Below are positions 63,501 to 64,000 of a stretch of DNA of 64,000 bases, in pieces. Source of the stretch: Leptospiraceae bacterium (GTDB taxonomy: Bacteria > Spirochaetota > Leptospiria > Leptospirales > Leptospiraceae). The position numbers and the translations under genes were made by a program. Each line of letters begins with the position of its first letter. Positions within the stretch are counted from its first letter, which is position 1. The stretch spans positions 836,001 to 900,000 of the forward strand of contig JADJSX010000023.1 in assembly GCA_016711485.1 (NCBI GenBank), in the 5' to 3' direction. The notes beneath the pieces were generated by a model. The model had not been told where the DNA came from. It did no database searches and was given only the letters and a program-made list of their open reading frames with translations.

Positions 63501-63956
63501 TTGTCCTTTCCCATGTTTTTCTAGAAATTTTTCAATTAACGGGAATATTTCTCTTTTTGCATTTTTACCCATTACAAGACAGGCATGTCCATAATCTCCA
63601 GTAAATCCAGTATTTTTTGACACTATATAAAATTCTTTAAATTTGGAACTAACGTTGTTATATACGGATTTTAAACTGCTTGGAGTGGCTACATTATCGT
63701 AGCCGCCTGCGATAAATAGAATAGGACAAGTTATTTGTGACTGTAATTCTGTGTAATTGTATTTTTTGTTTAAGGATACTATATCTCCGCCATTTGCCGT
63801 CCATTCTAATAATTGCAACATTAAATCATCTGATATGTTTTCAATTCCAAATAGCATTTTTTTGACAGTATTTTTGGGAGTTACTTGTGGATTATAAAAA
63901 ATTTCTTTTAATGGAGAGTTAAATACACTTACAAACGGCAAAATAAACTTAGCCAT
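63468..63956 (-). CDS. Alpha/beta hydrolase, C-terminal part only
   Basis: The visible 162 residues hold the last part of an alpha/beta hydrolase: the acid residue in CPILFIAGGYDNVATPSSL and the histidine in DYGHACLVMGKNA. The nucleophile elbow (GxSxG) expected about 100 residues earlier is absent. The frame stays open upstream of the ATG at 63956 (FRKRVDIKL) but meets TAA at 63993-63995. Thus the gene either has a frameshift near the window edge or continues in another frame outside it. Treat the given start as provisional. Confidence 0.6.
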   Translation of the reverse strand: MAKFILPFVSVFNSPLKEIFYNPQVTPKNTVKKMLFGIENISDDLMLQLLEWTANGGDIVSLNKKYNYTELQSQITCPILFIAGGYDNVATPSSLKSVYNNVSSKFKEFYIVSKNTGFTGDYGHACLVMGKNAKREIFPLIEKFLEKHGKGQLKPSSKLLKS

Positions 63957-64000
63957 TAGTTTTATATCTACCCTTTTACGAAAGAAATATACTTAAGTCC

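Overview
The window reads as AT-rich chromosomal DNA of a spirochaete in or near Leptospira. The best taxonomic markers are a DUF1564 gene (26845-27441) with a decayed second copy (55408-55922) and a DUF1554 lipoprotein (49646-51412); both families are, to my knowledge, essentially confined to Leptospira. No rRNA or tRNA gene was recognised. GC content was judged by eye only.

Layout, left to right. 1-5151: an acyltransferase running off the left edge, an OmpA/PD40 envelope protein and a SpoIIE-type phosphatase. 5159-15745: a leftward chemotaxis operon (cheY, a histidine-kinase-like protein, cheB, cheA, cheW, mcp) followed by a duplicated cheW-mcp pair whose cheW carries a 1-nt frameshift and whose mcp contains four 91-residue tandem units. 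15746-35305: housekeeping and signalling genes (a bshB1-type deacetylase overlapping a frameshifted patatin, a c-type haem protein next to a hybrid kinase, an acyl-CoA dehydrogenase, a third mcp, an archaeal-type GAPDH-like protein, a TVP38/flavin-disulfide reductase fusion with DUF547, a REC-PAS kinase and a class II photolyase). 35306-49120: a CRISPR region. 49187-55922: a decayed accessory zone with an RCC1 fragment, lipoproteins, a broken IS701-type element, an IS5-type element with split ORFs and the DUF1564 pseudogene. 56278-64000: carboxynorspermidine polyamine genes, a fused CoA-transferase, an AlkD-like repair protein, a DUF4399 lipoprotein, an NmrA-like protein and a partial alpha/beta hydrolase.

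The CRISPR region is the most informative part. A complete type I-C gene set is present in the order cas3-cas5-cas8c-cas7, then cas4-cas1-cas2, then an array of 24 repeats, but about 3.4 kb of unrelated genes sits between cas7 and cas4: a zinc-ribbon protein, a REP-associated transposase flanked by REP palindromes, a DUF2283 protein, an unknown protein and a ParB-like/HAD-like pair. Immediately upstream of cas3 are three very short reading frames that each look like only the first codons of other CRISPR effectors: two resemble the start of type I-E-like Cas3 (YWGK, then YHMLDVAAVA in one) and one resembles the RuvC-I start of a type II-B-like Cas9 (SPIAIDLGAKNTG). They look like 5' ends of earlier cas operons left behind as the locus was replaced.

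Small repeats recur: a MITE-like family with ends ACCTTACGC (three copies plus fragments), a second family with ends TATACnnnnCGCC (two copies), REP palindromes at the transposase and a 60-bp near-perfect palindrome between the cas stubs. Several genes are broken by one base in or near homopolymers (patatin A9, REP transposase A10, cheW T4 versus T5, IS701 transposase A9), which could be real decay, slippage or sequencing error.
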